A stretch of DNA of 64,000 nucleotides. Source: Hippophae tibetana (lineage: Eukaryota > Streptophyta > Magnoliopsida > Rosales > Elaeagnaceae). Position numbers and translations under genes: made by a program. The notes under the pieces were generated by a model, which did no database searches, was not told where the DNA came from, and was given only the letters and a program-made list of their open reading frames with translations. The DNA is taken from NCBI GenBank assembly GCA_037013495.1, contig CM072812.1, forward strand, positions 35,732,501-35,796,500, written 5' to 3'. The stretch's first letter is position 1; the number at the start of each line of letters is the position of its first letter. This document shows positions 1 through 14,870 of the stretch, piece by piece.

Positions 1-2479
1 TTGTTTAGGAATATAGTCAAGTTAAATCATCTTATTCTTGAGATAATAGAATATTTATGGACTAATACTACCCTAAAATTGTTAGAATAATTAACATAAA
101 ATAAATATAATATAATTAGGTTAGTCATATTCTAGAATTATTAAAATATTTATCTAGATGAAGATTTTTACTAGGCTAAATCTTACTTTATATTTGCCAG
201 AGAGCTTGTATGTGTGTTGTATTTGTGTTATCATAAATACTAATACTTTTTAAGCGAGAGTGAGTTTGATTAATTTAAATTTTATTCACTCATCTTATAT
301 TATATAAATGCTTCTATATTGAATTATTGATGTATTTGGATTTTTAGTTGATATGAGAACGAGTATCATATGAGTCCAATGGAACATAAGAAAGACACTT
401 CATTAAAAGAATTTTAAGAATTTTGTTAAGTAGATGAATTAATTTTTTGATAAAACTATTGCATGTTATTAACATCATTAGATAAAGTTATAAATTAAGT
501 TCATATGTAAAATGATTATGAACTAACTCAAAGATAATTGCTTGCTTAAATAGAAAAGATGATCTAATAGAATGTGAAATATGAGTCATTAAAGAGGAAG
601 ACTTACTGTAAGTTTAAAAAATGGAGAAATAATTTATTAAAAATAAGGTTCTTAAGATGTTTTTATCCAAAAGATAAAAATGATCAAAGTATTGAGTTCG
701 AAAACCCCATGTTAAAAATCAAGCAAATTCGTGAAGAACATTTCAAAGAGGAAATGTCCTAAGTCTCAAAATTATTTTCATAAAACAAATTTCACATATC
801 ATGACACTAATGTATGTTTATGAAGTGAAAGAATCAATTGTCTCGGCTACTTTCATAAGTAATCTATTATTTGACTTTATAACAAATTATTTTCAATAAT
901 AATAAAAATTGTTAAAATATATTCAAAAATCGAATTATATTTCATTATTTTAAATTTTGTTGGAAAGATTCAATGTGCACAATCAAATAATATTTTGCTA
1001 TTACTATTTCTAATATTCAGGGACATTGATACCACATGAACCAATTAATAAGTGGGGGAATGATGTGAGATAAGATTAACAAATAAATGTTTCTATTTAT
1101 CAAAACATATGAAGTTATTAGTTGTATTAAGTATTTCAAAGCTCTCATTGGTTTTGTACCAACTTTTTAATGAAATATGTAAATCTCATTATCTGTACTA
1201 ACATCTAAGAATAAACAATGTATATTTTATGTAAGAAAGTTGTCTCTTTTTTCTTTTTTTAAATATTTTTAATTGTTTAATAACATAATATTCTCTATTC
1301 TATTTATAAATTGAGTCATCTTGAGACATAAAAATTTCTTTACACTATTCTTATTTTATAATTATTAGAATGCTTAATTAGAAAAAGATAATATACCTAG
1401 GTAATCTTACTCTAAAGTGGCTTAGTGTTTGTCAAATTGGAGATTCTTAGCTTAAGTTCTAGTCTAGATTGATTTTATGCGTCCTAACAAATACGATGCC
1501 CACACAAATTTTGGAAATTAATATCGATAGTCTGAACACCCCACGCAAAATTCAGCGCGTGAACTCATGTTCCTCGATATCCAAGTCCGCTGACGCAAAC
1601 GCTGAACGCCAATTCAATTAAGATTTTTTGTTTGTAATTACTTATATTTATTAATTTATAGTATATAAAAAATATTAAATATTTTAAAACATTACTTTTT
1701 ATTAATATAATTAAATTTATAATATACATTAAATATAAAAAATATTTAAAAAAAAAACTATCTTAATGCAAGGATTGATATTTTAAAGATACATAGTTAA
1801 TATATTAGTATCTTAAATATTTAGTATTATTAAAAAAATTATTTTAATACCACAATTTAATTATTGAATTTTTTTATTTTTAAATAATAATCAATTTTTT
1901 TTTGTCAGAAATATCATTTTGAATTTTAGTGAAAGATATTTTTTTCTTTTTAAATTAACTAGAGTTATAAAATTATTTTTTACTAGAAAAATATCAACTT
2001 TTATCTTTAAAAAATAAATAATATTAAAAATATTAAAAATTATAATATTTAAACAATTTTATTAGATACATTAAAATATTTTTTATGACTAACTAATAAT
2101 AATAAATTAAAAAGATAAATAAACTTTTCAATTTTTACTTATTAATTTTTTTCAAATAATCTATCACATAAAATTTATTATTTTTTTAATATGAAATATA
2201 AAAACTCAATGTAAAAACCTAATTAGATATAAATAAATTATATTTATAATGTATATTTTAATTGATAAAATGATCGATTTATATTTATAATATTATCAAG
2301 AAAAATTTAAAAAAAATAATGATTTTTTTATTTCTTTTAAACTATAGTTAAATTTTTTTTTTAAAAAACTTCCATTAAAACGATAAAAAGATATTTTAGG
2401 TAAAAAAAATTAGTTATTATTCACTAAAGGTAAAATTATAATATTAAAATAAATTTTTTAATAACTTAAAATAATTAAG
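1..2479. other. AT-rich intergenic DNA
   Basis: This stretch holds long A/T runs and no gene I can support. The 62-codon open frame at 574-762 is lysine-rich, has no recognisable domain and looks like chance. A short GC-richer patch at about 1480-1615 stands out from its surroundings and includes one TGACG motif (1591-1595). It may be old transposon or promoter sequence, but nothing decides this. Confidence 0.5.
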
Positions 2480-2840
2480 ATATCAATACATTATTAACTC
2501 CACCCGATAACTGATCAACCGAACAGTTTCTCGCTTCTTTGATCCATGTGAAGTAACGAGATTCACCTTGTTATACACGCGCTAGTCTTACGCGTGAAAT
2601 TGATATCTCACGCAGACAATGAGACAAATCTCTAGTCCCTCAGTTACTTTCGTCACCTTCCTCAATGCCGACGGGTACAGTAATCACCGGTCAAAGAACA
2701 AACCGGAATATGACGTCAACGAAACACACATATGGCGGATGGGGTGCGCAGGTTAATCGAGGCGTGGATAAGATAACCAATCCACCTGATGCGCACATTA
2801 GCGAAACGATGGAAAGATAATGACTACAAAGCTTGAAATT
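2480..2840 (+). promoter_or_regulatory. GC-richer putative promoter region of the TGA gene
   Basis: About 350 bases are clearly GC-richer than the flanks and lie about 1.3 kb before the TGA start codon. They contain a palindromic TGACGTCA (2711-2718), a W-box core in reverse orientation (GGTCAA, 2689-2694) and ACGCGT/ACGCGC motifs near 2577-2595. TGA factors are known to bind TGACG, so the palindrome could allow autoregulation or control by related bZIPs. This is inference from motif and position; no transcription start is visible. Confidence 0.4.
2711..2718. promoter_or_regulatory. TGACGTCA palindrome (TGA/bZIP site)
   Basis: A perfect palindrome containing TGACG on both strands. It is the classical recognition core of TGA-type bZIP factors and lies upstream of a gene for such a factor. 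An 8-base motif can arise by chance, so the role is inferred. Confidence 0.4.
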
Positions 2841-4143
2841 ATTTGTAAGCATTGACTAACCAATCTTGAATCCTCTTTGTATAACACTTGCAGACAAATA
2901 CAAACCCCCATAAACAAAACAAAAGAATAATAATAATAAATTAAATAATTTTATTCAATTTATTTATGAAATCAAACAATAATTGAGTAATTAATATAAA
3001 AGTAAAGCATAGCTAATCGTAGGATTAAAATACGATTAACGGTTCGGAGGTCACTTTTAAGCTGTCGTGTTCCTCATTCCATTCTTTAGCAAAATGATAT
3101 GAGTTAGAGTTTTGGTTCTGCGATACCAAGGGTTCCAATTGGGGCTCTCTATTCACAGTGTTGGAATTTAGAGCTGAAAAGCAAGGAAATAATAAGAAAA
3201 TGTTTTAGAACTTCTTAAATTGGTTCTTCCCTCCTTCCCCTTCTGTTGTTGGTGTTTTTCATCTCTTTTTGAATTTGTTATCTGTTGTTTGTTTGGTTGC
3301 CGAGAAAGCTGAAGAAATTAAAGGGCACTCGTTTTTGGTATTTACTGGTATCTTTTAAGTATGAACTTTGAACTTATAGCTTGAAGTAGTTTTTTTTTTT
3401 AACACTAAAATGGAACAGTCGAACAGACACAAATACTTTGATTTATTTTGTAGAAATATATATATAAATATGTGGTTGGGAGGAAACATTTATAAGATTT
3501 ATAGTTTCTCATTAAAGTACTTTTCTTTTTTTCTGTTTTCTAATAAACAAAGTCATATTTTCTGGTAGGAACTTCATCGTCTTTGTAATAGTACCAATTG
3601 AAGCGACGAGTAATTTTCTTCATTCAAACTTGTTTTTTTGTATCAATTTTCATTTACTCTGTTCTAGTGCTGTTTTTTTCCTTCCTGAAACATACTCATA
3701 TTTGCTAAAGCTCGGGAATTTTGTGGTTGCTCTAATGCTTTGAATATTAAGCATGAAAATGATAAGATTTTTCATCTTATATTTGTAAAATTGGCTCTAA
3801 AAATTCAGAAACTTTCCGTTAGCCTTATATGATTGACATATTTTGTTTATAATAGCTTCAAGTTTTATGTTCTCTTGAACTTATGTTTCTTTGTACTGAT
3901 GCTCCTTTTCGTGCTCTGATTCGATATTTTACTTCTTCATAGTTATTCTCCTTCTCTGCTCTATCGACCGTTTAATACTTCTGTGCTGAAGTTTAACAAT
4001 TGGGAAACCCTTGAGAACACCATTAAAATAGATCGTATCCACGTCAGTGATGTTTCTGTTCTACTGGTGTTATATAAAGTTGCTCGTCTTTTTTTACCAG
4101 AGACTTATTTTGATCTAATTACTTTGTTATCAGTTAAACGAGC
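2841..4143 (+). promoter_or_regulatory. Likely 5' leader and leader intron(s) of the TGA gene
   Basis: The stretch between the GC-rich patch and the start codon has a T-rich, intron-like composition, with an exon-like segment around 3040-3200. TGA genes often have a spliced 5' untranslated leader. I cannot place the exon borders from sequence alone and see no other gene here. Confidence 0.3.
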
Positions 4144-7100
4144 ATGAATTCTCCATCTGGACAGTTTGTTAACTCAAGAAGGATGGCTGCATATGAGCCT
4201 ATGCACCAGATTGACATGTGGGCCGAAAATTTAAAGAATAATAGTAATTTCAATACATCAGCATCCATAATTATGGAGGCAGAAGCAAAACCAAATAATC
4301 AGGTGCAAATTTTGCAAATCTGCTTTCTAATTCTAGGTGCTTGTGCCATTTAAAGCTTAATTCTTGATCTTATTTTTAATTCATTAGTCAGAGGATTTTT
4401 CAAATGGGATGCTTGGATCTTCAGAGAAGAGTGAGCAAGAAACAAATAAATCATTTGATAAGGTAAGGGTAATTGGTACTCTCTCTGAATGCACAACTCA
4501 CAAGTTATCTATCTTCATTCTTCAACTGATTTAGTTCTCAGCATATTTAGTAATATTGATTAGTTCTCCATTTAAAATTTCTTTTAAAGTATAGAATTCA
4601 AAATTATAACCTAGTCTGTCCAAAATAAGAAGTATGATGCAGTAAGGGGACTCTTCTCTTTAAGGGGATTATATTTGCATTTCTGTAAAGAATAGCAACA
4701 TAAAACAATATTTGATCAAAGATACTTGTTATCAAATCATTATGCTGGTCTTCTTGGTTCCTTTTGTGATGAAATGAGAATTTAAAAGTTAATATAAAGA
4801 ATCAATGTAGCATTCCTAGATAGGATCCTTGTTTATGTTGAATTTTGTGTATCAATGGGTTGCTATATTGCTGACAATTCATTTGATCCTCTGTTTTTAT
4901 TATATTTGGTGTTCAAAAATGTCTACAAGATTTTGCCACTTTTCATGTTAAAAAATAAAAATGCAGGTACAGAGGCGTCTTGCCCAAAATCGGGAAGCTG
5001 CCCGTAAGAGCCGATTGCGAAAGAAGGTATTGTTTTCTCATTTGTTTAATTATATTTTTGGGTTTGAGGATTGGGGATAGTCATGGGAGTTTCATAAGGT
5101 GCCATATTTGTGATTGCTTAGGTTAATTTGATGAGAGTTTGTTTTGCAGGTTTATGTTCAGCAGTTGGAAACAAGCCGTCTGAAGCTGATGCAAATAGAG
5201 CAAGAGCTTGAGCGAGTCAGGCAACAAGTATGGACCAGATTTGCTCTTCCTAGAGCTTCTTAAATGTACTAATTATATTTTTGATAGAAGAATATAAAGT
5301 TTTCCTGTATGATATCATTTATTGAAGGATTGAATATCTTCTGCAGGGCATATGCATGGGTGGTGGATTAGATGCTAATAATCATTTGGGATTCTCAGGA
5401 ACTATGAGCTCAGGTTTCTCTTTCTCTTTCTCTCAGCACATATACAAAAGTGAAGTATATACTTGTAACTACGTAGGACATTGTTGCAAATATATGCATC
5501 AATGTTGCATATACTTATATGAGGTCAAAAGTGAAGTCGATCTATGGTTCAGTAATCAATCCTTGCATATTTATGAATACGCTCAAAAGTTTGATAACTC
5601 AACGAAACTCTTGGTTGGTACCCTAGTTATACAATTTTAGTATAAAGTTTAATTTACTTGCCAGCAATTACTAAAAGTTATTTGACAGAACTAATATGTC
5701 GGGTTAATTTTCCATGTGAACTTCATTTTGCATAACTTTTATACTCCTATATTCATAGGAGCATGGACGTAGCCAATGAGAGCAGGCACGTGCCCCACTT
5801 TCAATTTTTAGATAAAGATTTTTTCATTGTTTTATTTATAAATGTGAATTTTTATTTTACAAAAATACGTAGCAGTGTTCACTCTTAAATTTATTATTTA
5901 TTTTCCTTTCCTTTTAATATATTACGTATTCATTTATATTTTCCATACATTTTTTACTTTTACTATATTATTTTACAATTTTTACTAATTGGATTCTAGT
6001 ATATTGATAAATGTTTAACATATTCTCATGAATTTTAGAAAAATTACATCAAATAACATCTAAAATTTATATATAATAACAAAAATAATACTCCAATAAT
6101 ATTGAATGAGTTTAATTGGATGAGTTTAAATGACTATACTTGAACTTGAAGGACGTCCAATTAGATGATGTTTAGTGTGAAATGATGGGTCAGATTTTTT
6201 TTAAATAGTAAAAATATATAAACTCAATATAAATTATCTTATTTTTGTAATTACAAGTTCTAAAGATATAATTTTGTCGTTTTATTAAATTTGACTATAT
6301 TCTTAGCTTTTTTTTTTTTGAAAAATAATGCATTTTGTTTCACATATAATTTAACCATTTTATCTTATAACACATATAATTATATAAATATTCATTATTA
6401 TTTATACTATGTAATATCGATATTATCTATTTTTTTCTCTCATACTTAATTTTTTTACATATTTATTATAATTTATGTTATTTAATTTTATTTTTTTGTA
6501 TATTTGCATAGATATTAAGCTATGTTATTTAGTTTTGTTATAACTTAATTTATGTAGTATTAAGTTTATATTTTAATTGGATAAAATACACATTTAACAT
6601 ATAACACTTGTGGAGTAATATTTAAAAACATTAAAATTTGTAAATTTTTGGAGTATCAACAATAATTTTTTTCATATTATTTTATAATAATTGGATTGAA
6701 AAATTTGATAAATTTATGCATGGTGCTCATTTTGGAGTATTATAACAAAAATAATACTCCAATAATAACGTTGTGCATAGGAGACTTGGCCACTTCTTTT
6801 GTGAATCGGCTGTATAGTTATGTTTTTCTTGATTCTTTGAACATGTCAATTCATCGATAATAATGCTCTTTTAATATTCAACTATTTTATTGTCCGGATA
6901 TTTAAAAAGTGTTACAAAGCTTCGTAAACAATTTTTGACAATGTTTTTTAATTTTTTTTGGTTAAAAAACTTAAGTTAATCAAATTTAACCTTATTAGCA
7001 GGGGTTAGAATATGTTTAAGGAGAAAAATGGCTCAAAAAATTGAAAAAAAAGATGGAAAAAGTTATTAAAATCTAAAAGGACTAAATTATCCACTAATGT

Positions 7101-8197
7101 AACAATAAGTTTAATAAAGTGCACAAATTTATGGTAAAGTGACCAATATCTTCCATTTATGAAAATAAATTGACATTAGGTGCACTTTTTCCTTTTGCTT
7201 ATACTCAAAATTTTCTTATTCTTCTTCTTTTTCATTAACTTTTCGTTTGTTATTATCTAAAATTGCACATTTTATAGATTCTGCAGCTATTGCTACATTT
7301 GAGATGGAGTATGGACATTGGGTGGAAGAACAATGTAAGCAGACTTGTGAATTGAGGGCTGCTTTACGAGATGAAGCAAGTGATATTGAGCTTCAGATAC
7401 TTGTGAATGGTGGTATGAGCCACTACTTCGAACTTTTTCGTATGAAAGCAACTGCCGTAAAAGCTGATGTTTTCTATGTGATATCGGGGATGTGGAAGAC
7501 ATCAGCTGAGAAGTTCCTTTTATGGATTGGAGGGTTCCGCCCTTCAGAACTGCTTAAGGTGATGTCTGATATCATTTACATTTGCTGAATAAAAAAATCT
7601 TCTCACATAATTCATTAAAAAAGTTAGATTAAATCCATAGAAGTGTGAAAAAATGCCAGTTGATAAGAGTTATTTTGACTGCAGGTTCTTACACCGCATC
7701 TTGAACCCTTGGCCGAGCAACAATGTTTTGATGTTTGTAATCTAAAACAATCATGTCAACAAGCAGAAGAAGCTCTTACGCAAGGTATAAATAAACTCCA
7801 GCAGATGGTTGCTGAGACAGTAGCAACTGATCAACTAGGTGAAGTTAGTTATGTACCACCTTTAGTTACTCCACATATGGGTATTGCACTAGAGAGGTTG
7901 AAAGCTCTTGTTAACTTTGTGAACCAGGTAATCTTGTATTGAGACTTATTGTACGTGATTTTATTCCAATTCTTAGAGTCTTTTTGTTTAAAAGGCTTTC
8001 AATTCCATTTCCAAGCTAACTTGAATGAGCTTCTGTCCAAACAGGCCGATCATCTACGGCGAGAAACTCTGCAGCAGATGCATCGGATATTGACAATCCG
8101 CCAGGCAGCTAGAGGCTTCCTTGCCTTGGGGGAGTACTTTCAACGTCTTCGGGCATTAAGCTCGCTTTGGGCTACTTGTCCTCATGAGCTTACCTAG
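4144..8197 (+). CDS. TGA1-like: TGA1/TGA4-like bZIP transcription factor (8 exons)
   Basis: Clade-I TGA factor: a nuclear bZIP protein that binds TGACG (as-1) elements and works with NPR1-type co-regulators in defence and nitrate responses. Exons that join in frame: 4144-4302, 4388-4462, 4967-5026, 5150-5227, 5347-5413, 7287-7558, 7685-7927 and 8045-8197. They give 368 residues, close to the family length. Residues 81-98 form the basic region (RRLAQNREAARKSRLRKK), followed by a leucine zipper to about 125. A DOG1/TGA domain starts near FEMEYGHWVEEQ. Cys255 and Cys261 in VCNLKQSC match the redox cysteine pair of Arabidopsis TGA1, which argues for clade I rather than the TGA2 clade. The N-terminus MNSPSGQFVNSRR also fits TGA1/TGA4. 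Intron 5 is unusually long (1873 bp). Exon 6 could alternatively start at 7278, also in frame. Confidence 0.93.
5759..6770. mobile_element. Transposon-like debris in TGA intron 5
   Basis: The fifth TGA intron (5414-7286) is several times longer than the others. It starts its foreign-looking part with a phrase at 5759-5800 (GGACGTAGCC, then GGCACGTGCCCC) that resembles the ends of plant DNA transposons of the hAT type. A 26-bp direct repeat occurs at 6076-6101 and 6742-6767. A segment around 6100-6200 resembles DNA at 14190-14310, so it is dispersed. No transposase frame remains; the class is uncertain. Confidence 0.35.
6076..6767. repeat. 26-bp direct repeats flanking about 640 bp in intron 5
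   Basis: The same 26 bases, including AATACTCCAATAATA, occur at 6076-6101 and 6742-6767. Partial inverted forms (GGAGTAT) lie at 6652 and 6734. The repeat could be a remnant of transposon subterminal motifs or of a local duplication. Confidence 0.5.
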
Positions 8198-8807
8198 TCT
8201 TATCATTGAAGAGGGTACAAGTTAAACTCAAAATCTAGATAAGATAATGAGGACAAAGGTTATTATGCTTCCACAGAAAATGGCTTCACTGGTAATGCCA
8301 TTTCATACATAAAGTAGACGTAACCCGGTCTGCTGAAAATTTTCAAGTAGCCTCTAGTTTCAGAGAAGTATATATGAAAACCCATTTTGTCTAGAGTGGT
8401 TTGTTAGCAAATTTAAGTTTCACTGCTTTTGTAAATTACTAAAGAACATTTATACAATTTAGGATGGCATAGTGTGATTGGATATTGCAGGACTTATAGA
8501 ATTGTATCCAATGAGATTATACCATGTAAATTGTATTTAAGGGGTACAGTAATACTTTCTGTATATCAGTTTCCTGGTGTACTGATGAGAGGAAAGAAAA
8601 CTCAATTTCTTTCAGCCAAAAGAAAAACAAGCTCAGAGACTTGTGAAGAATGAAAACTATCTTTCTTAGCTTTCTAGTGAAAACTATCTTGATAATTGAT
8701 AGTGGATAAAACCACCCGGTAGTATGACATGAGCAACGATGAAGAAGATATTTTATTTTCAGATTTTGGAAGCATAAATTTTTTTACATAAAACATGGAT
8801 TGGTGCA
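8198..8807 (+). other. TGA 3' untranslated and downstream region
   Basis: This follows the TGA stop codon. Its first 400 bases are partly duplicated downstream of the TGA pseudogene (19440-19660), which shows that the duplication included 3' flanking DNA. No further gene is visible before the retroelement at 8808. Confidence 0.5.
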
Positions 8808-10300
<1,493 letters not shown>

Positions 10301-11627
10301 CTCTCTCTTTGACATTTTCGTGTGGAAAAACCTATCACTCATTACATGACATTTATAAGAATAAGATAAAAGTACAATGATGTCTCATACTCTATAGTGA
10401 AACTATCTTATGCTCCGATGAATCCATCTTCGTTGCAACTTGACAAACTTGTAAGTAATTAAAATGACATAGACAAAACATATGATAACTTGGCTTGAAA
10501 GTCTCACGATGGAAAATATTCTTATCCTAAATATGTTCTCCCCCTATATGCATAACAAAATAAGTCATGAAAGTGAAATACATTATGATTCTTTAACTTA
10601 AAAACCAATTAAAAAGTAATAAATAAAAAGAAGATGTAAATGAATAAAAATCTAAATTTTTTTTGTTTTTTTTTAATTTTCATAAATAACCATATAAAAT
10701 ATTAAATTCATTTAATTACAAAACAATCACACAACCAATTAAAAACTCATCATTTTTTTTAAACACAAATTTTAATTATCTATGTATAAATGAGCAAGAA
10801 TGATATATTTACATTTACTTAAAAGAAGTATATATGTTTAAATTCCACAAATATGTCAATTAATTCATTTATGATCAATCAAAAATGTCTCAAAAGAAAA
10901 AAATATCACCAATCATATAAAATTATAATTGAGTCTTCAATCTCACAAAATAAAATATATTTATCAAAAAAAGACTTAATTTTTTTATCTTTATTTTATA
11001 AATGAAGCAAATAATACTTTTTAACCTCTATTGGCTCTTTCCTTTTGTGCATTCTAAGTACAAATTTTATAAGCTATTGCTTTTGGCACAATCTTTTTTT
11101 TCTTTTTTCATGAGCCATAAACCTAGCATAATGACTCTTCACTCACTACAGTAGCTTAACACATCACAGTAGTTATCCCTCTCAATACTAGGTGTCTTCC
11201 TACAATAAAATTTTAGTAAGCAAAAAATAGAACTTAACAATATTTTACAGTTAAAATTAGTTGAAGTCCTTGAGTCTTTTAAGAAAATTCATATACTTCA
11301 AGCATAACATATATGTGTGTTCGCAAGTATGTAAATAAGTTCATGTCAACATTGACCATCACATGTACAAGAATATGTGTGTGTTTAAGTCAAAATTATA
11401 GAATAATTTATACAATAAATATCAAAATGATTTAAGTCACTAAAAATAAAGTTATATGTATGTAAGGGTTTAATAAGTTTAATACCTTGTTGGCCATATA
11501 TGTATTCTACTTCTCTCTTTTAAGTTTAACTAATAAATAAACTAAAGACAATGTGGATTGCTCACCTAGGGTCATTTAACCACTCTAACAAAAATACCTA
11601 GTTGAAAGAACAAACACGATCATGTGA

Positions 11628-13460
11628 CTAAAAAACATTCTTCCATAACCCACATTTTCTTGCATTTTGGTTTTTTATATCATTGGGTTGGGACTCAACT
11701 AACTTAGACTTCATAGGCGTGTTCTTGGACTTAGCTGTATTTTTCTCATTCATCCCAAATGAAGATGAAATATGCATAATAGAATTATGATAATGAGTCA
11801 TAACATTAAAAGTACTAAATTTCACTTGCCTCTTTGAACTTAAGATTTCATTCTTCCTAGTAAATTTTTTGAACATGTTATTATAATTTTCACTCGTCCT
11901 TGAATATGATATAGCATGTATAGGTAGATGATTTTTATGGGTCCTACTATGTGAAACATGGATAGAATGATTAAGTTTAGGAGCATTCATCAAAAATTTA
12001 CATTTGGTCTTATATGACCTTTCCTATTACAGTGATGACAGACAAACACAAACTTAACAACTTTTTCTACCACAGGTGTAATATTTTTTTGTGCATAAGT
12101 AATAACACTAGGAGTAAAGTTTAAGGGCCTTACAAATGTGGTCTTTGATGTTAAAGGTATTAATTGTTCATCTATGTATCCAAGACCACTCTTATCTCCA
12201 TGTAGCTTTCCATAGTCTAAGACTGTGGTCAATTTTTCAACACCTATGTTCCAATTCCTCATTGTCTCTTTAGCAATACTAAGTTTTTTCCTAAATTTTT
12301 TGTTTTCCTCATTGGTTTCTACAAGACTCAGATTTAGTGCATTAATATGTTTAGACAATTTATCTTTCTCTAGGCTAGAGAAATTTATTTTGTGAATCGT
12401 GATGATATCATTAAGTTTAGTTACTTCCACAAGTAGTTTATCCCTCTCTTCCTTGGCACGTAGACAATCCATGAATAGTTCCACATAATTCGATACATTA
12501 AACTTAGACAATAAGAAAGAAGAGTTTACTTCTTCATCCTTTTTATTTGAACTAGAGTCAGAGTCATTGTGGTGTGCTTTGGTAGTTACGGTGAAGGCAC
12601 GATAGTTAATGTCATCATCTTCTGAGTTACTAGAATTATCCTGCTCACTTTCATCAGAGCTAGGAGGCTTGATTTCCATTGACTTTTGGTCCCTCAAACA
12701 ACTAGATTGTCCCTTATTAGATTAATTATTTTGTTGACCCTTCTTTTTCAATTTCCGTGCTAGCGAGACTGGTGACTCATCATTCATATCCTCATCACTA
12801 TCAAAGATGTCAATTTTGGAGCTTTTGAATGTCACATCCTTGATTTTTTTGGGTGGATCAAGAGTATACTCATAGGTTTGAATTGATCCGAAAAGTTTAT
12901 CAATGTTTAGTATGTCCACATTCTTGCTTTCCTCTACCGTTGTAACTTTCATCTTGTAGTTTGTTGTTAAGGAGCTTAGGAGTTTGCATACTTATATAGG
13001 TTGTCGAATTTTCTCACCAAGGTTAGAACAAGCATTAGTGATATCACAAAAGCGAGTATATAATTGACCAAAAGCTTTAGTGTTTCTCATTTTAATGGAA
13101 TCAAACTAGATGTTAACAATCTCAATTTTATTTGTTTCACTTAGGAAGTTCCCTCGTGAGTAAGAGCAAGTGTATTACATACATCTTTAGCAATCTCACA
13201 GACAGAGATGCAATGGAACTCATCCATCAACATTATAGCAAAGATTGAGCTTAGATCTTTTTAGTTTACCCCACTAAGGGTGTGTTCTTCAGTGGTCCAG
13301 CCCCTTCTTGGCTTTATGATTGTTACACCATCTTTCATTACCAAATATGGTTCCCAACCATCAAGAATAACATCCTAGACTTTTTCATCTTATCTGAGAA
13401 AGGCTTGCATGCGAGCCTTTCAATAAGGATAATTATACCCATCAAAGAGTGGAAGTCTAA
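11628..13460 (-). pseudogene. gag: Decayed Copia gag
   Basis: Minus-strand gag remnant. Near 13450-13400 the frame reads LPLFDGYNYPY, a stop, then KARMQAFLR, matching the UBN2-type gag N-terminus of Sirevirus-like elements. Further down, several stops and frame breaks interrupt it. Two larger open pieces remain: 12952-12722, and 12697-11990 with an acidic Ser/Asp/Glu-rich segment, a coiled-coil-like segment (KEERDKLLVEVTKLND) and a damaged zinc knuckle (CHHCNRKGHIRPN) lacking its last cysteine. The piece at 11993-11628 is probably the spacer after the knuckle. No pol domain follows. Confidence 0.65.
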
Positions 13461-13543
13461 AAATTGACCCACCTTCTTTCATTTGGTCCATAAGTAGAAA
13501 TGTGTGTCCCTCAAGATCAAACTCACTAAGTATGTCTAGTGTT

Positions 13544-13556
13544 GGCTTTGATACCA
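13544..13556 (-). other. Primer-binding site (tRNA-Met type)
   Basis: On the minus strand this reads TGGTATCAAAGCC, very close to the initiator tRNA-Met primer site of Copia elements. It sits two bases inside the LTR edge and fixes the orientation of the element. Confidence 0.7.
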
Positions 13557-13558
13557 AT

Positions 13559-13930
13559 TGAATGTTTAAAAGATACCGATCTAATTAACCTAGATAGGGT
13601 GAATAGGTTATTTTCAATTTTTATCAATTTATAATTTAATAACCTAAATAAAACGACTAGGCATGCAATCATGTGTAAGAATAAAGTGTAGAAATAAAAG
13701 AATAACACATGATATTTTTAGATGGAAACAATATTGGGCCACAACCATAACCTAAGAGAAAACCACTAGTCCACAGAATTACCTAACTTTCCACTATGAA
13801 AACCATATGTTCAAGTACAAATTCGGTCTAATGCTACCGTCTCTAGGATATTGCCTCAATGTACTTTACTTACGAACCCCTGTTCTATATTCAAAGTTTT
13901 TAATATTAGTGCGAACGGTATCTAGGAAAG
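13559..13930 (-). repeat. Truncated LTR (5') of the Sirevirus-like element
   Basis: Homologous to the first about 370 bases of the left LTR (8808 onward) and to 45709 onward. It breaks off near 13930, where an inverted fragment of the same LTR begins. Confidence 0.65.
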
Positions 13931-13949
13931 GTAACATAAGACCAAGTTT

Positions 13950-14135
13950 ATACTTGAGCATTTGGTGATTTTACTCTTAGATCATAATTGTGGTTTAAGT
14001 TGTTTTCACTTAAAAATATCATATGTTATTTTTATTTTCTTTACTTTACTATTTATATGCAATTGTATATCTGGTATTTTTGTTTAGGATAAAAAATTAT
14101 AATTTAATAAAATTTAAAATAATATATTCGCTTCC
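13950..14135 (+). repeat. Inverted fragment of the same LTR
   Basis: Read on the minus strand, this segment resembles the first half of the LTR: the CACAACC-like, GATATTTTTA and AATAAAGT-like landmarks occur in reverse order and complement. With 13559-13930 it makes an imperfect inverted repeat. Confidence 0.5.
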
Positions 14136-14838
14136 TATAGGATTATTTGGTCTATTGTTAACTTTCATTAAAATTTATAACAATAAAAAATAGTTCTTAA
14201 TAACATTGAATATGATTCAATTGAACAGTATTTAAGATTGAATGAGTATAAATGATTATAGTTAAATTTAAACAACATCTAATTGAATAACTTTCAAATG
14301 AAAATGATATGTAAGAATTTTTTCAATAATGTAAATATATGAAATTGACATTAAATGTTCATTTTAAATTATAAATTTTATTGATATTATTTTTATTTTT
14401 TAGTGAATCATCCCATATAACATAATTTGTTTAAAAAATAAATTTATTTCAATTTACATTATTTATTTTTACATTACAGAAACACCTAAAATGATAAAAA
14501 AAAATATTAGATAGAAATTAACTAACCCCCAATTATATCCTCAATTCTTAATTAATCTAGAGTATAATATTACTAGAGTATTTCTTCTCTCTCCACTGGA
14601 AAGGTCCACTTAATTAGGGTGGAAGATGATGAAGAAATCGAAAATAAAAAATAGGCATGATGTGAATATAATAAATGAATAAGACAATCATATGTAATAT
14701 TACATGGAAAGGCTTCTCCTTCTTCTCCTTTTTTTTTTTTTTTTTTGTTTTCTCCCCTTCTATCGCAGACATGGGTTTTTGCTTTCTTCAAAGTGTCTCC
14801 AGATTATATCCTTAATCATGGAAGATACAAGGAATATA

Positions 14839-14870
<32 letters not shown>

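Noticed and set aside
574-762. 62-codon open frame, lysine-rich
   Set aside because: No domain, no splice or start context, in AT-rich DNA; treated as chance.
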